Below are positions 41,859 through 49,735 of a stretch of 64,000 nucleotides of DNA, piece by piece; the stretch's first letter is position 1, and each line of letters opens with the position of its first letter. The position numbers and the translations under genes are program-made. The notes beneath the pieces are model-generated. The model saw only the letters and a program-made list of their open reading frames with translations. It was not told the DNA's origin and did not search any database. The stretch lies in NCBI GenBank assembly GCA_039105265.1, contig JAPFFF010000053.1, positions 434,001 to 498,000 of the forward strand. The letters are read 5' to 3'. Origin of the DNA: Tritrichomonas musculus (taxonomy: Eukaryota; Parabasalia; Tritrichomonadida; Tritrichomonadidae).

Positions 41859-42932
41859 TCAGGTTGTAGGAGTAGGTTCAGGTGTTTCATCTATTTCTAT
41901 TTTAACCTCATGTATTTCAGGTTCACCAGTTGTTTTATTAATTAAGCATATAGAAGTATTTCCACCTGTTAAGTTCAAGAGGGTCTCATAACTTATGGTT
42001 TGATCATTTAACGCATCTATCCATTTAGTAATATTAGCAGCTGTTGTATTTGTTTTATTAACAAAGTCTTTCATGTTAGTTATGTTAGTCTCATTGACAT
42101 CATAGGTAGTTTCATTAGTAGTTTCATTAACCTTTTCATCAACATATTTAACAGGTTCTACCTCAGTAAAATTAACAGTATTATTTGCTATCCATTTAGA
42201 TATATTTTCATTACTTGTACTTATATCTTGTATTATAGCGTCCATACTTTCTGGTTTCTTGTCCTCCGTTTCATAAGTTAAGGCTTGAGTAGTTTTATCT
42301 ACATGTTCAACAATTATTTTTAAATCAGATAGTTTAGACCAATCGATACTAGGTGCAATTGCATTATTTACATCATCTATATTTTTAATCATTAAGTTCA
42401 TTACATTTAGCATACCTTGATGATTCTGTGTAAGTGCTTCTATTAGTTTCTTGTGTGTACTAACATCATATGATTCTGTTATTATTTCTTTATCATTTAC
42501 CTCACCTGTAAAATAGTTTAATGTAGCACCAGGTGCAATACCAGAATCTACGTCATCCTTCATTTTAGCTAGAAAGGTATGTAAATTAGTAGCACTATCT
42601 CGTAGTCTTTCATAGAGCTTATTGAAGCTTGCACAATATTGTATTTTTGGTGTCAGTGTACCGTCAGTATTCCATGTATAAATACCTTTCCCTGCCATAA
42701 GATTAAGCGCACCAAAGTTTTCGAATCCATTTTTTTCGAAATAATCACCAACTATTTTTTCATCTATTTCAGCTTTGTTGTAGATACAATTAAATTGCAC
42801 CATTTCGCCAGGTTCAATAGTGTTTTCAATGTTTAGTCTTTTACCATCTTCTTCATCAATAGTGATTTCTATATCATTTGATTTGAGTTTATATGCTTCC
42901 TTGCTCTTTGCAGAATACAGTGCCAAAGACAT
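41859..42932 (-). CDS. Asn/Thr-rich helical protein of unknown function (inner Polinton)
   Basis: I place the start at the ATG giving MSLALYSAKSKEAYKLKSND, 357 residues; the frame upstream has no ATG. The start lies 18 bases from the oppositely directed ATG at 42951, so the pair is divergent. The N-terminal 100 residues are mixed alpha/beta, followed by helical stretches with repeated phrases (NISKWIANNT, NITKWIDALN) and a Pro-Thr-rich end. No known family. Because it is followed by the membrane fibre protein in the same direction, it may be the N-terminal part of, or a partner for, that protein. Confidence 0.55.
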   Translation of the reverse strand: MSLALYSAKSKEAYKLKSNDIEITIDEEDGKRLNIENTIEPGEMVQFNCIYNKAEIDEKIVGDYFEKNGFENFGALNLMAGKGIYTWNTDGTLTPKIQYCASFNKLYERLRDSATNLHTFLAKMKDDVDSGIAPGATLNYFTGEVNDKEIITESYDVSTHKKLIEALTQNHQGMLNVMNLMIKNIDDVNNAIAPSIDWSKLSDLKIIVEHVDKTTQALTYETEDKKPESMDAIIQDISTSNENISKWIANNTVNFTEVEPVKYVDEKVNETTNETTYDVNETNITNMKDFVNKTNTTAANITKWIDALNDQTISYETLLNLTGGNTSICLINKTTGEPEIHEVKIEIDETPEPTPTT

Positions 42933-42950
42933 TTTATCAGAAATTAAATT

Positions 42951-43682
42951 ATGTTGTATAGTGTTCAGAGTCAACCAGGTAATTACAATACGGTAAGACT
43001 TAATATTGATATCCCATGGAAATGTCCATACGTGAAGTACTATGTTTCATCTATTAATACCAAAGCCAACATATTAATGACAACTGCGGAAGATTATTTA
43101 ATATTTACTACATCAAAGAGTGAGGTACGAATTGATTTTGAGGAGATGTATACCTATTCATTTGGATATCTAGTCAAATTTCTAAATTCTCGTCAGACTA
43201 CTATCACCTTCAAGAATATCAATAACAGAACCATATCATTAACACCTACTGAAAATATTACATTCAAGGAAGGAAGTCATAGAGCAAAATTGATTACTGG
43301 TTTGTTCAACTGCAAGGAATTTGATGTAAAAGCTAATGAAGAAAAAAATGTACCTGATCTACCTATACTTGATTTTGCCAATAAGTTGTATTTAGTTTCA
43401 TTACAGGGGGTAGCAACTCATTCATCAATTGGAGACCAAGAATATACCCCAAGTATCCTTGCAAACATTGACACAATGATAATGGATCAAGAGGCAATGA
43501 TAGTTAACTATGACATGACTAAGCCAATAAAAATAAAAGTTAATACGGATTCATTAAAATATTTGGAAATGAGATTAGTTGATTTTATGTTTCAACCAGT
43601 AATATTAAAATCTCCTCTCTTCATTACCTTAAAAATAAAACCAAGCCAAGAGGCTGATATATATGACATCCTTACTAAATGA
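42951..43682 (+). CDS. Minor capsid (penton-type) candidate 1 (inner Polinton)
   Basis: 243 residues, predominantly beta strands, starting MLYSVQSQPGNYNTVRLNID. The end, LEMRLVDFMFQPVILKSPLF and ITLKIKP, matches the final strand pair seen in penton-type single jelly-roll proteins (a '.LVD..G.P..L..P..I.L.I.P'-like rhythm). Length fits the family. It is one of only two plus-strand structural or replication genes, divergent from 41859-42932 and overlapping the next minus-strand gene by eight bases. A second candidate is 55159-56469; I cannot tell which forms the pentons. Confidence 0.5.
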   Translation: MLYSVQSQPGNYNTVRLNIDIPWKCPYVKYYVSSINTKANILMTTAEDYLIFTTSKSEVRIDFEEMYTYSFGYLVKFLNSRQTTITFKNINNRTISLTPTENITFKEGSHRAKLITGLFNCKEFDVKANEEKNVPDLPILDFANKLYLVSLQGVATHSSIGDQEYTPSILANIDTMIMDQEAMIVNYDMTKPIKIKVNTDSLKYLEMRLVDFMFQPVILKSPLFITLKIKPSQEADIYDILTK

Positions 43683-43998
43683 TAGCTCTGGGACAATGAT
43701 ATTGGATATAAGTCCTAACAATATATATCATTTCATTCACATTCCCAACAAAGTACTCATTTCCTATAAATGCGGTTCCATCTCTTGTTGTTGCTCTCTT
43801 ATAATTTTCTTCAAATATTGTTATTAATTCTTTTTCCACTTTTACTGAATCACTTACTGCTTCAATTATATATACTTCGCTGTCTTTTGGATATTGTCCC
43901 ATTCTTGTTGCAATCTTATTTGTTCTACCAATTTTGTATACAGGTTGATTAGAATAAGAAAATTCCCTTTCACGAATCAAATATATGTATTCTGCCAT
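43675..43998 (-). CDS. GIY-YIG family nuclease, T5orf172-like (inner Polinton)
   Basis: 107 residues. It opens YIYLIREREFSYSN, continues VYKIGRTNKIATRMGQY (the 'YKIGRT...R' core of the T5orf172/MUG113 branch) and then a helix with KVEKELITIFEENY, where the glutamate fits the metal-binding position. A C-terminal GNEYFVG strand completes the fold. Such small nucleases are common in large DNA viruses and phages, often as free-standing homing genes. No DNA-binding extension is present. Function as an active nuclease is inferred. Confidence 0.7.
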   Translation of the reverse strand: MAEYIYLIREREFSYSNQPVYKIGRTNKIATRMGQYPKDSEVYIIEAVSDSVKVEKELITIFEENYKRATTRDGTAFIGNEYFVGNVNEMIYIVRTYIQYHCPRAII

Positions 43999-44053
43999 TT
44001 TAGGGTTAATAAATATTTAGCGTGATATTTTTTTATTTCTTATTTACACTTAA

Positions 44054-47000
44054 ATGACATACCTCTTTGATATATCAGTTGACCTCTATTCGACTGCAAG
44101 AACAGAAGCAAGAAAAGAGTATAAGCAAAGGGTGAAAGACGTAAGAGACAAACGAAAGTTCAAGAAATATTTGAAAGAATTCATGACCAAGGCTAAGAAA
44201 GAAATATCATTTGACATAGATATAGGTGATGATGAAGATAAGAGACTTGCTTTCACTGAAACATTAAGACAATTACACAAAGAGAATAAGAAGAATATAG
44301 TAGTAAAAAGTGAATCATTAGGTGGTGAGGAATACAAATGGTTTACACTTTCCAAGGCACGAAGATTAGATTCAACAATAGGACATATATCAGGGACAAT
44401 AGACTTGAATGATGACTGTTCAGACAATAATCCTTGGGTTGGCAATGTATTCATCCCTGCAAAATACCAGTTGCTCTTCATTAAAAATAGAAAGAGAGGC
44501 AAGCAAACATCATTCACTATTAATAAAGAAGATAATAAAGGTAAGTTGTATGAAGAAGAAGTTGAAGTCGACGAAGATTATCGCGATAATCCAGAAGGTG
44601 GATTCTTCCCTTATATTAATCTTTCTGATTTAGACTTATCACAGTACCAAATATTCAAGACAGTTGATAAGAAGAACTATAAAGACAATTGTTTGGTATA
44701 TGCTTGCATTCAGTCTGGTGTATTCACTGATGATGAAATAAATTATTTACGCTTTATGGTCAAGACTAGGTTAATCCCCAATAACTTGATATACGATATA
44801 GCCAAGCAGTTTAAATGCCATTTTGTTGTAAGAAGGATTGATGAGAAATATGATGAAAGAAGCCAACTACAAATAAAAATAGATACAAGAAAGAGACCAT
44901 GGGCCAAAGAGTTTGACCGAATTGTTGACTTATTACTGTACAAGAACCATTACATGATATATAAACCCCTAAATGGTGTTAAACCTATGGCAATATTTCG
45001 CAAGCTATTTAAAGAAGGAAAGTTCAGGGAGATAAAGAACTGTGAAATGAATATCTTAGCAACGAATGAATACAACTCTCACTTAGCGGATTATACAGAC
45101 CTTGAATATGATCCTGAATTGTGCTGTAAACTAATAGATTCATCAGAGACGAAAAAGGAGAGAGAGTGGAGTAGGATTTATTATTCTGATTTTGAAACTA
45201 ATACCACTGTATCACCCCATATGCCTTATCTAAATATTACTGTGTACAGGACCAAAGAGTTAATTCATAAAATGATATTTGATGGGGAGAATATCGCTGA
45301 CAGATTACTAAAGTCATTGGAGAACAATTCTCTCATTTACTTCCATAACCTTAAATATGATGCTTGTTTCTTTATAAATACTCCTGGATGGGATGTACAA
45401 ATAACAGAGAGAAGTGGAACGATTCTGCAAATAGTCATGACAAAGTATAAACCTAACAAGAGATTAACTTTCCGCAATAGCTACTCTATCATCCCTGCTG
45501 CATTAGCTTCATTTGGTAAGATGTTTCAGTTACCAGTTCATAAAGAGGTAATGGCATATAAAATATATACTGAAAGGAACATAAATAGGAAAACTGTCTC
45601 TGCACTTGAATTTCAACTACAGTATTACTTAGAGAACCAAGACAAGAAACCATTGACACAGATAAAACAAGACTGGAAGCAATTAATAGATAATGCAAAA
45701 GCTTGTGGTGCATATGAAAATTTGGCTATTGATATTATGAAGTATGCCATCTATTATTGCAAACTGGATTGCATAGTATTGATGAAGGGAGTAGAGAAAT
45801 TTAATAGAGATCTGGTAGAAGTATTTAAGCAGACGAAGACAAAGATGCTTGATGTCCATAACTTTATATCCATTAGCTCTATTGGCTACTATTATGCATA
45901 TAAATTTGGTTGCTTTGATGGGTGTTATCAACTTAGTGGTAAACCACAAAACTTCATTCAGAGATGTGTTAGTGGAGGTAGAACAATGACAGCTAATAAT
46001 GAAAAGCAATATATAGAGGAAAGGATACAAGATTTTGATGCAGTCAGTTTATATCCTAGTGCAATGAGTATTATGTCTGGTGTACCTAAAGGAGTGCCAG
46101 AAGTAATTCGCCTGGAGGCCTCAGGTACTAATCGTGCGGGCCCATCGGATATGTTTACGAAAGAATTATTAGATTTTGATCAGTTCTTCATTGAAATCAA
46201 TATCAAGAAGATCAAGTGCAAGGCTGACAAACCATATAAATTTGGTCAAATATTTAGTAGGAATGATCAAGGGTCAAAAATATTTAACAACAATCCTATC
46301 AACAATTATTACATAGACAAGAGAGCTTTTATGGACTTGATGGAGTTTTATGATTTCGATTATGAGTTTATTAGAGGATATTACTTTGACAAAGGATTCA
46401 ACAACAAGATTAATGTATTTATAGAGAAATTGTTCAATCTAAGAAGGAGATACCAAGATGCTAACAATCCATTGCAACAAACCATTAAACTACTTCTTAA
46501 TTCTATTTACGGAAAATCTATCCTAAAGGCAACAACAACTGAAACTAAATGCATACCAAAAGATAAAGCCATTAAATATATATGGAAGAACTATAATTAC
46601 ATAACAGAGGTGATAGAGAACAAGTCAATTGATAATGTATATGTTAAGAAGGTTAAACCAATAAACAGTCATTTTAATTTACCTCATTTTGGTGCTAGTG
46701 TCTTGTCATGGAGCAAACATTTAATGAATAGGGTAATGAGTACAGCTGAGCAAAATGGAATAGACATCTACTATACTGATACAGATAGCGTACACGTTAG
46801 AGAAATAGATGTACCAAGGATAGCTGAGGTGTTCAAGAAAAAATATGGGAAGGAGTTGATTGGTAAGAAGATGACACAGTTTCATTGTGACTTTGATTCG
46901 TTTAATGGTGCTGTCGGTAGTGTTCATTCAAGGAAATTAATAGCATTAGGAAAGAAAAGTTACTTAGATATCCTAGTTGATGAAAAAGGTAATGAAGGCT

Positions 47001-47206
47001 ATCACATTAGATTAAAAGGAATACCAAAACAAGTTATCCTGAACAAAGCAAAAAGAATGGGTATAACAATTGAGCAACTATATGAGAAACTTTATGATGG
47101 AGAGGAAATTACATTTAACCTCCTTGATGGTGCTAACTGTTTTAGAAAATCTTCCTCTTACCAACAAGTAAATCTTCCTGTATTTGAACGAAGAATCAAA
47201 TTCTAA
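44054..47206 (+). CDS. Protein-primed DNA polymerase B with OTU-like N-terminal domain (inner Polinton)
   Basis: 1050 residues, the replicase of the element. Exonuclease motif I is YSDFETN (D379, E381). Polymerase motif A is DFDAVSLYPSAM (D662), motif B is KLLLNSIYGKS at about 812-822, and motif C is YYTDTDSVHV (D909, D911). Insertions between these fit the protein-primed branch, which starts synthesis from a terminal protein. Ahead of the exonuclease, about 195-305 has YKDNCLVYACIQSG (C213) and a later KNHYMIY (H299), spaced as in viral OTU-like cysteine proteases. It starts ACTTAAATGAC. It is the main plus-strand gene between two blocks of minus-strand genes. Confidence 0.9.
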   Translation: MTYLFDISVDLYSTARTEARKEYKQRVKDVRDKRKFKKYLKEFMTKAKKEISFDIDIGDDEDKRLAFTETLRQLHKENKKNIVVKSESLGGEEYKWFTLSKARRLDSTIGHISGTIDLNDDCSDNNPWVGNVFIPAKYQLLFIKNRKRGKQTSFTINKEDNKGKLYEEEVEVDEDYRDNPEGGFFPYINLSDLDLSQYQIFKTVDKKNYKDNCLVYACIQSGVFTDDEINYLRFMVKTRLIPNNLIYDIAKQFKCHFVVRRIDEKYDERSQLQIKIDTRKRPWAKEFDRIVDLLLYKNHYMIYKPLNGVKPMAIFRKLFKEGKFREIKNCEMNILATNEYNSHLADYTDLEYDPELCCKLIDSSETKKEREWSRIYYSDFETNTTVSPHMPYLNITVYRTKELIHKMIFDGENIADRLLKSLENNSLIYFHNLKYDACFFINTPGWDVQITERSGTILQIVMTKYKPNKRLTFRNSYSIIPAALASFGKMFQLPVHKEVMAYKIYTERNINRKTVSALEFQLQYYLENQDKKPLTQIKQDWKQLIDNAKACGAYENLAIDIMKYAIYYCKLDCIVLMKGVEKFNRDLVEVFKQTKTKMLDVHNFISISSIGYYYAYKFGCFDGCYQLSGKPQNFIQRCVSGGRTMTANNEKQYIEERIQDFDAVSLYPSAMSIMSGVPKGVPEVIRLEASGTNRAGPSDMFTKELLDFDQFFIEINIKKIKCKADKPYKFGQIFSRNDQGSKIFNNNPINNYYIDKRAFMDLMEFYDFDYEFIRGYYFDKGFNNKINVFIEKLFNLRRRYQDANNPLQQTIKLLLNSIYGKSILKATTTETKCIPKDKAIKYIWKNYNYITEVIENKSIDNVYVKKVKPINSHFNLPHFGASVLSWSKHLMNRVMSTAEQNGIDIYYTDTDSVHVREIDVPRIAEVFKKKYGKELIGKKMTQFHCDFDSFNGAVGSVHSRKLIALGKKSYLDILVDEKGNEGYHIRLKGIPKQVILNKAKRMGITIEQLYEKLYDGEEITFNLLDGANCFRKSSSYQQVNLPVFERRIKF

Positions 47207-47229
47207 AAAATAACTAAATTTTTTTGTTT

Positions 47230-47511
47230 TCATGCTTCTTTCTTCTCAGCAGTAACCATTTGAGCTTCGCGAGTGCTCGCAGCGAATTGAGCAATTTTCT
47301 TCAATTCCTCTAACTCTTGCTTCTTTCTTTGTCTATATTCTTTTTGTTGTTGTCGTCTGGCTTCAAGTCTTTCTTCAGGGGTATTATATTTACTCTTCCT
47401 GCCTCTTTTCGGAGTATCCATTGATGTCAGATTCTCACTTGACTTCGATTTGGACAATTTCTTTATTACTTCTGTTTTCTTGAATTGGTTTAGGTCTATT
47501 TTACTCGTCAT
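47230..47511 (-). CDS. Small AT-hook / basic-leucine-zipper-like DNA-binding protein
   Basis: 93 residues with a strongly basic middle. PKRGRKSKY (about 34-42) is AT-hook-like and is followed by EERLEARRQQQKEYRQRKKQ and a short heptad-like helix (ELEELKKIAQFA), which resembles a truncated basic-zipper. It is the first gene past the polymerase, on the opposite strand. Likely a DNA-binding regulator or a DNA-compacting protein; the sequence does not decide between them. Confidence 0.6.
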   Translation of the reverse strand: MTSKIDLNQFKKTEVIKKLSKSKSSENLTSMDTPKRGRKSKYNTPEERLEARRQQQKEYRQRKKQELEELKKIAQFAASTREAQMVTAEKKEA

Positions 47512-47540
47512 TTTGATAAAAATAAAAAAACAAATAATAA

Positions 47541-48068
47541 TTACATATTAACTGCATGCTTAAGACACAAATGATATTTGTTAACTAATTCATTATATTC
47601 TTTGTTATATACTTGTTTGAAATCAGTACATACTTCTCCATTATCATTTACTATCTTAATGGAATCTATCTTACGTATTGGATTAGCTTTCCCTGCACAA
47701 CAACCTACATCCTCATCAAGACTTATTTCTACCACCTCCGCCTTAATAATTGTTTTAATTATATTAGATAAGGCAGTAACAGGGACAATTATACAATTCT
47801 TTGATATTAAGTTGGATAATAATGCTTTGTCCTGGTCTAACAATATTTTTGCATACGTTTCAAGTATCACGTACTTAACATCCTTTGTTTCTTCTTCTTG
47901 ATTCTCTTCTAATTCAACATTACGAGTGATAACAATTTCTTCTTTTCCATCATCCCTTTTGTTTATAATAATATTATTATTTATATTGTTTGTTGACTGA
48001 GCTGCTGCTTGAGGTTCTAATGAAACGTTCGCGTTAACTCCAGCATTGTTGGATCTCTTCTTTATCAT
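47541..48068 (-). CDS. 'EDxGC' family protein of unknown function (inner Polinton)
   Basis: 175 residues. The N-terminal third is Asn/Gln-rich and probably disordered. The rest is compact, with VKYVILETYAKILLDQDKAL, VPVTALSNIIKTII and SLDEDVGCCAGKANPIRK, and ends in a helix (YNKEYNELVNKYHLCLKH). The same order and the same acidic-Gly-Cys block occur in the split gene of the outer Polinton (33149-33708), so this is a conserved component across Polinton lineages. The clustered cysteines might bind metal, or the loop might bind a ligand; function unknown. Confidence 0.65.
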   Translation of the reverse strand: MIKKRSNNAGVNANVSLEPQAAAQSTNNINNNIIINKRDDGKEEIVITRNVELEENQEEETKDVKYVILETYAKILLDQDKALLSNLISKNCIIVPVTALSNIIKTIIKAEVVEISLDEDVGCCAGKANPIRKIDSIKIVNDNGEVCTDFKQVYNKEYNELVNKYHLCLKHAVNM

Positions 48069-48096
48069 TTCCTTTCGAAAAAAAGTTGATAATCAA

Positions 48097-48525
48097 TCAG
48101 TAATGAATATTAGCTTGCTTAACATTAATTGGTTTAAAGTATCCAATCCTTCCTTTATTTCTTTCATCCGCTCTACCTTGTATTTCTCCTAATTTCTCTG
48201 GTTTCTTTAAGTATGGAGGAAGAATAGGAGCTTTGGGTGCTTTATCTTTCTTCAAATAATACCCTCCATCTGTAATACTAACAGGTGGTTCGTGTAATGG
48301 TCTTGTTTTATGTTGATTACTCTTTGGTGGTTTGACTGGTTTGTTTTCCATATACTTTGTTGGTGGTCTATTGATTCTTGGGTTAAACGTAACTGCGTAA
48401 GTATTGTCATTAGAAAATATGCCAAAGTGATTAAACTCTATTGTCTTCTCAGTCTTAGTTCCTTCATTAAACATTGCCCCCTCTGCTCCAACTGTAGTAG
48501 AATTTGGATTTCTGTACTTATTCAT
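48097..48525 (-). CDS. Pro/Lys-rich unknown protein, 142 residues (inner Polinton)
   Basis: Basic and proline-rich in the middle (KPVKPPKSNQHKTRPLHEPP, then KKDKAPKAPILPPYLKKPEK), with little predicted regular structure. The N terminus has EFNHFGIFSNDNTYAVTFNP. It is packed tightly between neighbours on the same strand in an apparent transcription block. It could be a virion-internal or DNA-associated protein, but no family is recognised. Confidence 0.55.
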   Translation of the reverse strand: MNKYRNPNSTTVGAEGAMFNEGTKTEKTIEFNHFGIFSNDNTYAVTFNPRINRPPTKYMENKPVKPPKSNQHKTRPLHEPPVSITDGGYYLKKDKAPKAPILPPYLKKPEKLGEIQGRADERNKGRIGYFKPINVKQANIHY

Positions 48526-48563
48526 TTCTTTTTCAAAAAAAATTGGTCGGTCGAGATTCCGAC

Positions 48564-49013
48564 TTACAGAACTAGCTCTTGATGGAGACCGATAAATAGT
48601 TCAGGTGTATTTAATTCATATTTCTTACGTAATTCCTCTATCATTGTTTTAGTCTTTTTAGATGCTAATTCTATTGAATAATTGTAATAACTGTATTCCC
48701 CATATTCTTGTTCCTTATTTGAACCATTAACAAAAAACTCTTGCATTTTATAATTAATTTTCCTTCTTGAGTTAGTATTTAATACTATGTGTTCTATATC
48801 ATATTCCTTAATCTTGTCCGGATATATCCTCCATACGTTCTTGTCCGCCTTAATTGATATGTAGATGACTTTTGCTAAATATTTATTTTTTGAAAGTTGA
48901 ATTGGATATCGATCACAAAGGATAGCGAAATTACTTTCCTTAAAATCTTCTGGGTTATCAGCGAGGGAAATAACATTATTGATGTAATCATATACTTTAT
49001 ATTGGTCTTGCAT
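48564..49013 (-). CDS. Unknown 149-residue protein (inner Polinton)
   Basis: Mixed alpha/beta with IYISIKADKNVWRIYPDKIK in the centre and a C-terminal helix (KTKTMIEELRKKYELNTPEL). Size and place in the element loosely parallel the 164-residue outer protein at 28472-28966. No motif points to a function and there is no membrane segment. Confidence 0.55.
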   Translation of the reverse strand: MQDQYKVYDYINNVISLADNPEDFKESNFAILCDRYPIQLSKNKYLAKVIYISIKADKNVWRIYPDKIKEYDIEHIVLNTNSRRKINYKMQEFFVNGSNKEQEYGEYSYYNYSIELASKKTKTMIEELRKKYELNTPELFIGLHQELVL

Positions 49014-49049
49014 TTTGTATGGAAATAAAAAAAATATAATTAAAATTTT

Positions 49050-49667
49050 TTAGTCTAATCCGTATTGTTGTTTGAAAGTATGTATTAACATAGAAGTTGG
49101 TTTGTGATTAATATCTCTTGTTTTAATCATTTTACGTCCTCCTTTTTCTGTATTTATGTGCATTATCCTATAAACATCATCAGTTATTTGTTCATAGAAA
49201 ACATCTTCTTCCGTTTCTTCATCATAATAGTAATAATACTTATTTTCATCAAATACTCTTCTTTCATTCTTTAGGTCATAGTGAGTAATAACTATAGCCT
49301 CATCTGGTATATCGTCAACAAACTCGTATTTAACACCATTTCTTGATGAAGCATTTCTGTTATTTTCACTTGCTGAAACCCAACGAAGATTGCTCAAATG
49401 ATAATCCGTTCTGTCTTTTGATATATGATCCACTTGTGTTTTATGTTTTGGGTCGTCATTTGATATGAACTGTTTGGCAATTATTCTATGCTTATCTATC
49501 TTGTTTCCATTAAGATTTACACTTGGATATCCATTACTTTTGTTTACTCGTTCCTTTACTTCATAATGATTATCCTTTCGTCTAATAGTGAATGGATACT
49601 GGTTAAGTATCTCATAATCAGGATACTCATTTATTGTAACAAAATCTATAACTTGTTCTTCTGTCAT
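49050..49667 (-). CDS. HNH homing-type endonuclease 1 (inner Polinton)
   Basis: 205 residues. An N-terminal NUMOD4-like part (YEILNQYPFTIRRKDNHYEV) is followed by the HNH core DKHRIIAKQFISNDDPKHKT, QVDHISKDRTDYHLSNLRWV and SASENNRNAS. It has a tyrosine- and acid-rich C-terminal extension (YYYYYDEETEEDVFY). The second copy at 53439-54029 has the same architecture throughout, including the extension. Free-standing HNH genes of this type normally spread by cutting alleles that lack them. Not needed for virion or transposition functions, so I read it as a selfish passenger. Confidence 0.8.
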   Translation of the reverse strand: MTEEQVIDFVTINEYPDYEILNQYPFTIRRKDNHYEVKERVNKSNGYPSVNLNGNKIDKHRIIAKQFISNDDPKHKTQVDHISKDRTDYHLSNLRWVSASENNRNASSRNGVKYEFVDDIPDEAIVITHYDLKNERRVFDENKYYYYYDEETEEDVFYEQITDDVYRIMHINTEKGGRKMIKTRDINHKPTSMLIHTFKQQYGLD

Positions 49668-49735
49668 TTTGTATTTATGTATAGTGATAATAAAAAAATA
49701 TAATTAAAATAGAAAGACGCAATTACTTTTGTTAT

